The notes under the pieces were generated by a model that did not search any database, was not told the DNA's origin, and worked only from the letters and a program-made list of their open reading frames with translations. DNA of 64,000 nt, taken from contig JAGSYV010000011.1 in NCBI GenBank assembly GCA_018262505.1, forward strand, positions 62,001-126,000, read 5' to 3'. Below are positions 54,742 through 63,056 of this stretch, piece by piece. Position 1 is the stretch's first letter. Every line of letters begins with the position of its first letter. The translations under genes were made by a program, and so were the position numbers. The DNA comes from Pseudomonadota bacterium. Its GTDB lineage: Bacteria; Pseudomonadota; Alphaproteobacteria; Rhizobiales; Pleomorphomonadaceae.

Positions 54742-56412
54742 ATGATCCGCATTCTCCTGTCGGTCGCCGCGCTGTTCCTCGCCGTCCTCGCCTTCGATTG
54801 GCTGGGTGGCGTGCCGATCGCCGTCTCGGTCAGCTGGCCGGGTGGCGCGGCGGCGCCACCGCTACGCGTTGTCATCGTCGCGTTGCTGGTTTCCGCCGTC
54901 GTCCTGCTCGTCGTCTGGAAGCTCGTTTCCGGCCTTTGGCGGGCACCGCGCGGCCTGCGCACCTATTTTGCCGGTCGCCGCCGCGACCGGGGTTACCGCG
55001 CGCTGTCACGCGGCATGATCGCCGTCGGTTCGGGCGACTACCGCCTTGCCCAGCGCGAAGCCGCCGAGGCCAACCGTTTCCTCGAAAACGAACCGCTGGG
55101 GCTACTGCTTGCCGCCCAATCCGCCCAACTCGAAGGACGGAGCGACGCTGCTCGGCAGGCCTTCACGCGCATGCTGAAGGCGCCGGAAACGCGACTCCTC
55201 GGCCTCCGTGGCCTCTATATCGAGGCGACACGCGCCGGCGAGGCCGCCGCTGCCCGTCAGTTCGCTGTCGAGGCGCAGAAGGAGAATCCCGCCCTGCCCT
55301 GGGCCGGTGCCGCGATGATGGACTACCTCTCCGCCGACCGGAACTGGGGCGAGGCGCTGTCCGTACTCGACCAGAATGTCGCCGGCCGACTGGTCGGCAA
55401 GGGCGACGCCAATCGTCTCAGGGCCGTCCTGCTCACGGCCCGCGCCCTCGAGATCGAGGATGGCGAACCGGACAAGGCCCGGGCCTTCTCGCTGGAAGCG
55501 CACAAGATCGCACCCGACTTCGTGCCGGCCGCCACCGTCGCCGCCCGCACGCTGGCCCGTCAGCTCGATACGCGCCGAGCGGCAAAAGTGCTGGAAGCGA
55601 CCTGGAAGCTCACCCCGCATCCCGATCTCGCCACCGCCTACCTTCACCTCAGATCCGGCGATTCGGCACGCGACCGCCTGAAGCGCGCCCAGATGTTGGA
55701 GAACCTGAAGCCGGTCCATCCCGAAGGCCCCGTCACCGTCGCCCGCGCCGCCCTCGATGCCCGCGAATTCCCACTGGCCCGCGAGGCGCTGACCAAGGCG
55801 CTGCGACAGGCGCCGACCGAACGCGTCTGCCTGATGATGGCCGAACTTGAAGAGAGCGAGAGCAGTGACATTGGCCGTGTCCGCGAATGGCTGGGCCGCG
55901 CCGTGCGGGCGCCGCGCGACGCTGCCTGGACCGCCGATGGCCTGGTGCTCGATGCCTGGCAGCCGCTTTCCCCGCTGTCCGGCCGGCTCGATGCCGTGGA
56001 ATGGCGTGTGCCTGCCGAGCGCGAGGTCGGGGAAGCGATCGACGGTGACGACCTCGCCGTCATCGCGGCCAAGCCGACCCCGCCCGCCCCGAAAGAGGCA
56101 CTGCCGCTCGTGGAAGCGGAAGAGTCTCCGAGAACTCAGCCCCCCGTCATCGAACCGGAGACGATGCCCCCAGTGCCTGCCGCCGAGCCCAAACACGAGC
56201 CGGTGCTGGCGTCACCCAAGGTCGACACGATCGTCGCCCCCGCCAGCACCACCGCGCCCGCGAAGCCGTTGGTCGCGGCCGAGCCGCCGCGGGCGGAGAG
56301 TGGTCCCGGCATAGATCCGCTGGCGGTACTGCCTCCCCCACCCGACGATCCGGGGCCAGCCAACGGCAAGGGGCTTGCCCACAGCCTGGCGCCACAATCG
56401 CCCTTCTCGTGA
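54742..56412 (+). CDS. hemY: HemY-family inner-membrane TPR protein
   Basis: A 556-residue member of the proteobacterial HemY family (not protoporphyrinogen oxidase). Two N-terminal transmembrane helices (IRILLSVAALFLAVLAFDWL and VVIVALLVSAVVLLVVWKLV) are followed by tetratricopeptide-like helices from about residue 85 to 380. The C-terminal 150 residues are Pro/Ala/Glu-rich and low complexity. The function is unclear, but the gene is conserved after hemC and hemD. ATG 54742, 29 bases after the hemD stop, replaces the longer frame in the track. Confidence 0.88.
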   Translation: MIRILLSVAALFLAVLAFDWLGGVPIAVSVSWPGGAAAPPLRVVIVALLVSAVVLLVVWKLVSGLWRAPRGLRTYFAGRRRDRGYRALSRGMIAVGSGDYRLAQREAAEANRFLENEPLGLLLAAQSAQLEGRSDAARQAFTRMLKAPETRLLGLRGLYIEATRAGEAAAARQFAVEAQKENPALPWAGAAMMDYLSADRNWGEALSVLDQNVAGRLVGKGDANRLRAVLLTARALEIEDGEPDKARAFSLEAHKIAPDFVPAATVAARTLARQLDTRRAAKVLEATWKLTPHPDLATAYLHLRSGDSARDRLKRAQMLENLKPVHPEGPVTVARAALDAREFPLAREALTKALRQAPTERVCLMMAELEESESSDIGRVREWLGRAVRAPRDAAWTADGLVLDAWQPLSPLSGRLDAVEWRVPAEREVGEAIDGDDLAVIAAKPTPPAPKEALPLVEAEESPRTQPPVIEPETMPPVPAAEPKHEPVLASPKVDTIVAPASTTAPAKPLVAAEPPRAESGPGIDPLAVLPPPPDDPGPANGKGLAHSLAPQSPFS

Positions 56413-56513
56413 GGCGATCGGCGCCGGCTTCATTTTCTTCGGAGGCAACGCTTGAAATTAGCCAGCGATGCCGGTATCAACGCCCCGTCCCGTGGGGGTA
56501 ACTCCGCGCAGGC

Positions 56514-56547
56514 GCCGCACTAGCTCAGTTGGTAGAGCACGTCATTC
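56514..56547 (+). tRNA. 5' half of a tRNA gene, probably tRNA-Thr(CGT), truncated in the anticodon loop
   Basis: GCCGCAC-TA-GCTC-AGTTGGTA-GAGC-A-CGTCA-TTC reads as acceptor arm, D arm, and the anticodon stem plus the first bases of the loop. The D arm pairs (GCTC/GAGC). The CGTCATTC anticodon arm is that of bacterial tRNA-Thr(CGT), which continues GTAATGATG. Here it is followed by unrelated sequence, so the TpsiC arm and 3' acceptor strand are missing. The breakpoint in the anticodon loop is a classic phage integration crossover, but a plain deletion would look the same. Confidence 0.65.
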
Positions 56548-56679
56548 TATGTTAGGCCCACTCGGCCCTGTTGTTATCCCTCTTCTGCTCCACCTTTCTG
56601 TGACTGATCACGCTGCTTTGCGTCGCTCTGCCTTGAGCCACACATATCCAAGCCTTTGTTCGCATCTTTCGTAGCGTGA

Positions 56680-57036
56680 TCAAGGATCTTCCCGCTTTCC
56701 GCTAGCCACGATCGAAAGCGTCCCGTCTGGCAATGGGCGTTGAAGGGCTCGCGCCTCCCCCCAAGGGGCGTTTAGCCACACGTCGACCTCTTCCGGATTT
56801 GTGAGGATGACAGGCATCGCTTTTGGATGAATCGGAGCCACCTCCGCATTGGCATCCGTAGTCAAGAATCCATAGAGCAAGTGCTCTCCCTCGACCGGGT
56901 CTGATTTCGGCCCTCGTGTGCCATGCCATTTGGTCCAGACTCCCGCGAAGAAAAATAGCGGGCGGTCTTCGCCGAGCGCGAACCATGTGGGCGTCTTTTT
57001 CGGTTTCGTGTCGGCGTATTCGCAAAAGGACGACAC
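56680..57036 (-). pseudogene. C-terminal half of an SRAP (SOS response-associated peptidase) protein
   Basis: 118 residues corresponding to the second half of the SRAP/HMCES/YedK fold that crosslinks to abasic sites in single-stranded DNA: SSFCEYADTKPKKTPTWFALGEDRPLFFFAGVW, GFLTTDANAEVAPIHPKAMPVIL, and the end IVASGKREDP. The conserved active-site His falls in IHPKAMPV. The N-terminal half, about 100 residues including the catalytic Cys2, is absent; upstream lies unrelated A/T-rich DNA. It is a fragment and cannot crosslink DNA. Confidence 0.85.
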
Positions 57037-57177
57037 AGGCCTGGGGCGCCAAATTTTAAATATTATGTTGAAATATCAATTATTTATGTATTTTAGTTAC
57101 ACACTATCCGCCAGTTGCTCCACCTTTTGAACGTTGGTTAAGTGCCTTTGGGCAGGCGATCACTCAGGAGGCAACCC

Positions 57178-57459
57178 ATGGGTGACGTCTTCACGCCGGA
57201 GACACTGGCGGAGCGGTGGCGATGCTTGCCGCGCCATGTGCGCAACATGATCGCCAGCGGCGATCGAGCCGCCTTCCGCCTTGGCGACAAGCTGTTGCCT
57301 ATCCGTGGCGAAGTGGTTGAGGAATTCGAGCGCCGTGCTGACGCATCAGAGGATTCGCGCTCACCTTCGACAAAGAAGGAAGGCGAAGACGCTATTCGCT
57401 CAGAGCTGATAATACGGGCAAGACTCACAACTTTGCGTCAACGCTATTCGCAGAGATGA
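57178..57459 (+). CDS. excisionase-like helix-turn-helix protein
   Basis: A 93-residue small DNA-binding protein. TPETLAERWRCLPRHVRNMIASGDRAAFRLGDKLLPIRGEVVEEFE matches the MerR-like/AlpA excisionase helix-turn-helix seen in prophages and integrative elements. The C-terminal 40 residues are charged. A strong TCAGGAGGCAACCC site precedes ATG 57178, so the upstream extension in the track is rejected. It likely controls excision or phage gene expression. Confidence 0.8.
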   Translation: MGDVFTPETLAERWRCLPRHVRNMIASGDRAAFRLGDKLLPIRGEVVEEFERRADASEDSRSPSTKKEGEDAIRSELIIRARLTTLRQRYSQR

Positions 57460-57474
57460 CTAGGATGTTGAGGG

Positions 57475-57783
57475 TCAACAGAATTGACCGCCACCAGCGT
57501 AGCAATTGAAGCGATCGATCACGCGGTTGTACTCTTTCAATGTGGCGTCACTTTCCTCTCGAAGGCAATTTATGTACGTCTTCACCTTCCTTTGATAGTC
57601 TTCTGTTTCAAATTTGCATGAGTTGAACTCTATCTCGTCATTGAACGCCCCAAGATATGGGCATGTCGGTGCGGCTGGCCTCTTGCAGAATAGTAAAGAG
57701 GCAGCCGCCGGCTGTGGAATGGGAAGCATTGACAATGATAGAGCAACAAGCGTCGCACATGCCTTGACGGCCCGCATTGACAT
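57475..57783 (-). CDS. small secreted cysteine-containing protein, unknown
   Basis: A 102-residue protein with signal peptide MSMRAVKACATLVALSLSMLPIPQPAAA and a mature region with six cysteines (LLFCKRPAAPTCPY, FNSCKF, YINCLREE, FNCYAGGGQFC). These could form disulfides in the periplasm. GGGAG precedes ATG 57783. It lies on the strand opposite the HTH gene, 15 bases past its stop. No family is recognised; it may be a cargo gene of the element. Confidence 0.6.
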   Translation of the reverse strand: MSMRAVKACATLVALSLSMLPIPQPAAASLLFCKRPAAPTCPYLGAFNDEIEFNSCKFETEDYQRKVKTYINCLREESDATLKEYNRVIDRFNCYAGGGQFC

Positions 57784-58058
57784 AGCTCCCACCCCTAGGC
57801 GCTCCACTGGCCGATCGGCGCCAAACCCCGGCCCATCTTCGGATTATAGGCGCTCGTGCTGATCTTGGGATACCGCATCATTACGATGCAGGTGTGCGGG
57901 GCAGAGCGCGGGCCGGCCGGCTCGGGATATGGGCTGGGCGGTTCAAGGTGCCGTGCGCATTTCGCGGCAAGACGTGCTGAAAAAGAACCCCCGCAAAAGG
58001 CTGACTCGACAACCCCGGTTCGATTCGATTGGATGCCGCAACCATGGGAGGGGCGGCG

Positions 58059-58409
58059 ATGAATATCTCAACGATTGGCGACAGGCTTGCAATCGAGACG
58101 GAAGACGGCAGGATCACTCTCTCGGCAGAGGAAGTTGCGAAACTGATCGTAAACGCCCGCCAGATTCTGGGTCGATTAGCGTCAGCGTCGCCGGAAGAAG
58201 GTCAATATAGACCTGTTCCGTCGATACGGGCGACCGGGCTGAAAGCGAGCCTGGATGCTCACCATTCTTCGGTGGTTCTCGCAGTGCGGCGCGAAGACGA
58301 TCAGGATGACGCATATGTTCTCTCTGTAGAAGCTGCAAAAGGACTCGCAGAAGACATTCTTGACTTGGTCAAGCAGGTTGCTGCTGAGGGGCCTGCGAAA
58401 CTGCAGTGA
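58059..58409 (+). CDS. hypothetical protein
   Basis: A 116-residue soluble protein not recognised. It begins MNISTIGDRLAIETEDGRITLSAEEVAKLIVNARQIL and ends with a helical segment VEAAKGLAEDILDLVKQVAAEG; the middle holds SVVLAVRREDDQDDAYVLSVE, a likely beta hairpin. GGGAGG lies close before ATG 58059. It is first in a rightward run with the two small membrane proteins. Confidence 0.6.
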   Translation: MNISTIGDRLAIETEDGRITLSAEEVAKLIVNARQILGRLASASPEEGQYRPVPSIRATGLKASLDAHHSSVVLAVRREDDQDDAYVLSVEAAKGLAEDILDLVKQVAAEGPAKLQ

Positions 58410-58500
58410 ACTGCGGCCGAGTTTCCTTTCTCCCGCACCGTTCCGACGCGTGATCGTCCCAGCGCTTTCCGCTATGGTTGCGGTGAAGGGGGCGCAAAAG

Positions 58501-58863
58501 ATGGTGTGGAATAGCGAGAAGGCGAGATACGCCGTTGCTGCTGCGATTGGCGTAGTGGTCTTTGTTTTGGTAGGGTTTTTCGCCTACAGTATCGAGCGCG
58601 GACCAGAATGGAGCTATTCGCTTACTGAGTGGCTTGCGCAACCACTCAGATTTGGCGTTTTCTGGTGGGCTGTGCTGGGAGCCGTGGTTGGCGCTGCGTA
58701 CAATTTTCTACTCTCCAAACGGCTGGATGAAATGCCTCCGCATCGCGCTGAAGGGCCAAGCGAAGCAGAAAAAATGGACGGATACGGCGAGATGTCCGAC
58801 GAAGAACGGCAGAGCCGCCTTGCGGCTATTGTCGGTTCAAAGTCCTCAAGTAGTCGAACGTAA
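58501..58863 (+). CDS. small two-helix membrane protein in the prophage region
   Basis: A 120-residue protein with two transmembrane helices (AVAAAIGVVVFVLVGFFAYSI and FGVFWWAVLGAVVGAAYNFLL) and a hydrophilic C-terminal tail (MSDEERQSRLAAIVGSKSSSS). GGGGGCGCAAAG precedes ATG 58501. It overlaps nothing and is followed 19 bases later by a second membrane protein. The topology suits a holin, a superinfection-exclusion protein or a morphon protein; none is demonstrated. Confidence 0.6.
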   Translation: MVWNSEKARYAVAAAIGVVVFVLVGFFAYSIERGPEWSYSLTEWLAQPLRFGVFWWAVLGAVVGAAYNFLLSKRLDEMPPHRAEGPSEAEKMDGYGEMSDEERQSRLAAIVGSKSSSSRT

Positions 58864-58882
58864 CCTTCTGTTGGGGGAGAGC

Positions 58883-59254
58883 ATGGAAGACGAGGGGCTT
58901 AGCCCATATGCACGAGAACGTTATTCCGATCTGGCGAAGGAATGGGCGCGCCTGCGATCAGAGTACAGACAAACTGGAAAGCACGAAGGGGCGGCATGGT
59001 ATCTTGGACCGGTATTCGGTCTAGGTGGTCTCTCTATGGCGTTGTTTGGGCCATTCGATGGAGGAGATTATTTCCTTAATGCTTTCACATCTGGAGTGCT
59101 GATAACGATTTCTATCGCTAGCTTTCTGTATATTTGGACTGACCGGAGCAAATCAGGGAAATTGTTTCTGGCTATGTTTAAGATCGAGGAAGAGCTTGGC
59201 GACAAAGGGTACGAACCGCGCGACGACGGTACGTTCAGAAAAAAGTCCCACTGA
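58883..59254 (+). CDS. second small membrane protein in the prophage region
   Basis: A 123-residue protein: a charged helical N-terminus MEDEGLSPYARERYSDLAKEWARLRSEYRQ, two transmembrane helices (AAWYLGPVFGLGGLSMALFGPF and FTSGVLITISIASFLYIW), and a short charged C-terminus. GGGGGAGAGC precedes ATG 58883; the longer ORF in the track is rejected. Codon use is less G/C-biased than in the chromosomal part. It is convergent with the large phage gene, 49 bases away. Unknown function. Confidence 0.6.
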   Translation: MEDEGLSPYARERYSDLAKEWARLRSEYRQTGKHEGAAWYLGPVFGLGGLSMALFGPFDGGDYFLNAFTSGVLITISIASFLYIWTDRSKSGKLFLAMFKIEEELGDKGYEPRDDGTFRKKSH

Positions 59255-59303
59255 GCCGACACCCGCACCAATCGGGCTAGGGCGGATCGAAAGATAGACG
59301 TCC

Positions 59304-62300
59304 TCACCGCTTCTCCGGCTCTGGATCAAGCGCCGGGTCTATGACGTGCGCGAACAACGGCCGCACGAACCAGAGACCAATGAACGGCGCCAATCGCTTG
59401 GCGAGCACGTAATCTGAGTGCGTGGCCGGGTTCCCTTTCATGATGTTGGCGATCGTCGCCGGCACTGTGGCGATGTCCCGCGCTGTGCCAGCTGTTGGCC
59501 CGAGCAAACTGTCAACAACACTGCGCGAAGCAAACCGGCTCGCCGGGGCGCGCTGGCTACTGCCGGGGAAGGCCGCCGCCGCTCCGGTATAGATGCCCGG
59601 CAATCCCATTTTCTCGAATGTATTGTTCGCCTCGAACAGCACGGAAAAGACGCCGCTGCGGTCCAGCCCTTCAGCGATCCACGTTCCCGGATTGTCGGAA
59701 ACGTCCGTTCCGAAAGCGACGTGGCGAAGCCAATAGATGAACATGCCGATGGTTGCCATTCCGGTTACGCCGCCAATGAAACGTGTCTGCCCTTCCTGAA
59801 GGCCGCGAATGAGCACGCGCTGATTTGCGGCAATGGTGAAGCTCTTGAACTGGAGCAGCGACTTGCCGATCGGCGTGCTCGCCAGCAACGGCACATCGCC
59901 GACACCCTTGGTGACGATGATCGAGGAGACGTCCTTGGCGACGGCCGCGCGGAACGCCTGGCGCAATGCGTCGCCGGCCGGGGCAGCGGCCCATGCCTCG
60001 GTGTTGGCGACATGGACACCGTCGACCGTCTCGCCGTGCTTGATGAACAGCTCGCCGAGCCGTTCGGCTCGCTCCTGGCCGATGCCAAGATATCCCATGT
60101 AAGCCCGCTCGCGTTCGGGCAGCGACGCAAAGCCGTCCTTCGCCGCCTTCATGGCGTTGTCGAAAATGCGGTTCTGCGTCATGCGAGAGGCAAAGGCCCG
60201 GTTGAAATCGTCCCATAGATCGAGACCGGTCATTCTGGAAAACCGCGTCGATAGGTTCTCCATGAGCCGTTCAATGACCGTGCCCTGTCGGTACGGGTCG
60301 GTGATTTCCGACAGCGCCGCCATGCGGGAATGAAGAATGGTCTCGCCGACGGCGCCAGCTAGCTTGGCCTCCTTGGCGCTCATCCTGACGCCCTGAAGCC
60401 CATGGAGCAGCGGGCCTAGGCCGTCTTTCACATAGGAGCGAAGCCCGTGAACCATGGCGGGCCGGGCGGCATCGGCGAGCGAGCCGATGACAACCCCGCC
60501 CATCATGCGGGTGTAGTTGAAGACGCGGGCCGCTGCGAGCGTCCGCGCCCAGGGCTCGCCGGCCGACTGCATGCCATAGGTGCCGCGCAACATGTCGCGC
60601 ACCGCCTCGATGTCGCGAATATCGGCGCGCTCGCGGGCGCCAAGCTTCTTCCTGTCTGCACCTGGCAGCTCGCGCAGGCGCGCATACTCGGTGCGGATCT
60701 CCGCGATTTGGTCCTTGAGCGTTGGCGAGCCGTAGCGTTTGGCCAATTCGATATCGGCGGCCATGATGCGGGCATAGCGCCGGCCGACCAACTCGATATC
60801 GTTCTCCAGAAAGTCCTCGACGAGGTGGTCGGGAATGCCGAAAGTGCGGCCTTTCAGCGGACCACGCGCCGCCATGACGGGTTGGAAGTTGGTCGACACG
60901 CCGCCGCGCCCGGTAAGCTGGTTGAAAATGTCGTCGACAATTTCATTGATGTAGTCGGCCCGGTCGGCAGCGCTGACAAAATCGAGATCGCCACGGCGGC
61001 CAGTCCCTGGCGCCGTGGCATCGAGCGCCGCTCTCAGCTTTGCGACGGTCTGCCGGTCCTTGGCGTTGAGGCTTTCGGCAACGCGCTTTGCGAAGTTCTT
61101 CAGGTCGTCGGCGGTGGCGAACATCTGCTGTTTCACGCCAACGTCGACACCCATGCGGCCGAGATCGGCGACAACCTGGTCGAACACGTCGGCATCTGCG
61201 GCGGCGGCCCTATCGGCTTCTCTGACCACCCGGCGACGACCGCCGAAATCATCGGCCAAGTGGTCTAGGAGATCGTTCGCGGTCGGCCGATCTGCGGACT
61301 GGATGAAACCTTCGTCCCAAGCCAAGCGCGCGGCGGTATCGAGATCTAGCCCGCCATCCTTGTTCGTCAGCGTCTGCTTTTGCTTCCGGACAAAGCCGGG
61401 GCGGGTCTTGTTGGAAATGCCCAGCGCTTCCAGTTCGCCGCGTTCGTCGAACAATCCGCCTTTGCGGTGAAGGAACTGCGTCAGCTTTTCGGGTGCTGGC
61501 GCCTTTGTCTTGGCGCGGATGTGGTCGACTGCCCGCAATATCTGCCGTTCCGTCTCGGCATCGACAGCGATTTCGCCGCCGGCCTCGCGGCGCTTTGCAT
61601 CCTCTGCCCGGCGGAGCATGGTCATTTCGAGATCGTCGATTTCCGACTGAAGCAAATTGGCTTTCTTTGCAGCCTTCGCCGACTGGCTTTCCGCCTGGAC
61701 GGTGATTTGGTCATCGGCCCAGCGCCGCACGATGTCGCGAAACTCTCCTTCGCGCGCTTCCAGCACCGGCCGGCGCCACATGCGGCTGAAATAACTCTCG
61801 GCTGTTGTGACATCCACATCCGCAGGCAAAAGGCCGGCGTCGATTGCCTGTTGCTTCAGCGGATCGAACACCTTGGAGCGCCACGCCTCGGCCGCTTCGG
61901 TGGCGCCGGCAACGCTGCTCTTGTCGCCGCGCCGCATGGCCCGGCCGGCCTCAGTGTTGAAATCGTCGAGGCTCATGGCGAGCCCGGCCTTTCGAGCGTC
62001 GGCGTAGGCGGCGCGGTTCGCCTCGATGGCATCAGCAGCGGCGCCGATCGACCATTGCCGCATTGCGCTTTCCGCCGCCGCATCGCCCGCGCCTTCAAGG
62101 TTCTTGGTGAGATAAACGGGGTTCTCCATCAGGCCGGCAGCCACTTGGCGGACGGCGAGAGACGGACTCTGGAGCGTGCGCAGAAGCGGATTGAGTTGCG
62201 CCGTCGCCTTTGCCGTCGCGCGCGCCGCCTTACCGGCGATCTCGTAGTCGGCGAGCTTTTCAGGGGCGACGCCTTGGGCGCCAATTCCCTGCGGTAGAGG

Positions 62301-63047
62301 CTGGTTGCCCCCGAGCTCGTTGGCATAGGCTGTCATTTCCCGGTGAAGAGCATCGGTCGCCGCGTCGGCATCAGGCGCTTTCACCTTGTCGACGGCCGCC
62401 GATCCCTGGAAATGGTCGATCGCGGATAGCGCGCCGTGTGCGGCGCCTCCCAAAAGGCCACCGAGCAGCACCGAGCCGCCAACGTTGTACAAGCTGTCTT
62501 CGGCCGTCCGCGTCTCCTGGCTGGCCTGGAGCGCCATTTCTTGGGCCAACGTGGCGCCGCCGGCAGCGAGCCCCACATCAAGCCCGGCGCGGATCAAGCC
62601 AACGCCGGCCCGTGCACCACGCAAGCCGACCCCACCCGGAAGGAAAAGGGTCGGATCGGCGAGACTGGCGCCGATATCGAAAGCCGTCCCGACCCAGCCC
62701 GACTTTGCGCGTGTCGCCTTGTCGCGGCGCTCCATGTCGATTTGCGCTTTGACCTGGTCGCCGGCCTTGGCGTTGAACACCTCGAGGAAGCGCTCGGGTT
62801 GGTCGTCGTAGCCCTCGAGGTAGTTGCCGGCGTAGGGCGAGAAGGACGGATCGACCTTGTAAAAGTCGCCCGTTGCTTTGTCGTAAAGGGTTTTGTTCGT
62901 CAGGATGGACGTGATGGGGTTGTTCTGCCGGAACGACGCGACGGCGGTATCGGCAAGGCTCGGCTCGGTTTCAGGCACGGCGCCAAGCTTCTGGCTGACG
63001 AGGTAGTCGGCAACGGGGCCAACGGTGCTGGTTTCATCGAACGGCAT
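59304..63047 (-). CDS. large phage internal virion protein-like protein
   Basis: A 1,247-residue phage protein. Long alpha-helical, Ala- and Lys-rich regions alternate with Gly/Ala-rich amphipathic stretches (SLADPTLFLPGGVGLRGARAGVGLIRAGLDVGLAAGGATLAQEMAL; NVGGSVLLGGLLGGAAHGALSAI), and the C-terminus has a membrane-active appearance (FIGGVTGMATIGMFIYWLRHVAFG). This architecture is typical of internal-core/DNA-ejection proteins of short-tailed phages. The frame is intact. It is followed upstream (9 bases) by another virion-gene frame. Exact family membership needs a profile search. Confidence 0.65.
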   Translation of the reverse strand: MPFDETSTVGPVADYLVSQKLGAVPETEPSLADTAVASFRQNNPITSILTNKTLYDKATGDFYKVDPSFSPYAGNYLEGYDDQPERFLEVFNAKAGDQVKAQIDMERRDKATRAKSGWVGTAFDIGASLADPTLFLPGGVGLRGARAGVGLIRAGLDVGLAAGGATLAQEMALQASQETRTAEDSLYNVGGSVLLGGLLGGAAHGALSAIDHFQGSAAVDKVKAPDADAATDALHREMTAYANELGGNQPLPQGIGAQGVAPEKLADYEIAGKAARATAKATAQLNPLLRTLQSPSLAVRQVAAGLMENPVYLTKNLEGAGDAAAESAMRQWSIGAAADAIEANRAAYADARKAGLAMSLDDFNTEAGRAMRRGDKSSVAGATEAAEAWRSKVFDPLKQQAIDAGLLPADVDVTTAESYFSRMWRRPVLEAREGEFRDIVRRWADDQITVQAESQSAKAAKKANLLQSEIDDLEMTMLRRAEDAKRREAGGEIAVDAETERQILRAVDHIRAKTKAPAPEKLTQFLHRKGGLFDERGELEALGISNKTRPGFVRKQKQTLTNKDGGLDLDTAARLAWDEGFIQSADRPTANDLLDHLADDFGGRRRVVREADRAAAADADVFDQVVADLGRMGVDVGVKQQMFATADDLKNFAKRVAESLNAKDRQTVAKLRAALDATAPGTGRRGDLDFVSAADRADYINEIVDDIFNQLTGRGGVSTNFQPVMAARGPLKGRTFGIPDHLVEDFLENDIELVGRRYARIMAADIELAKRYGSPTLKDQIAEIRTEYARLRELPGADRKKLGARERADIRDIEAVRDMLRGTYGMQSAGEPWARTLAAARVFNYTRMMGGVVIGSLADAARPAMVHGLRSYVKDGLGPLLHGLQGVRMSAKEAKLAGAVGETILHSRMAALSEITDPYRQGTVIERLMENLSTRFSRMTGLDLWDDFNRAFASRMTQNRIFDNAMKAAKDGFASLPERERAYMGYLGIGQERAERLGELFIKHGETVDGVHVANTEAWAAAPAGDALRQAFRAAVAKDVSSIIVTKGVGDVPLLASTPIGKSLLQFKSFTIAANQRVLIRGLQEGQTRFIGGVTGMATIGMFIYWLRHVAFGTDVSDNPGTWIAEGLDRSGVFSVLFEANNTFEKMGLPGIYTGAAAAFPGSSQRAPASRFASRSVVDSLLGPTAGTARDIATVPATIANIMKGNPATHSDYVLAKRLAPFIGLWFVRPLFAHVIDPALDPEPEKR

Positions 63048-63056
63048 CTTTGGACC

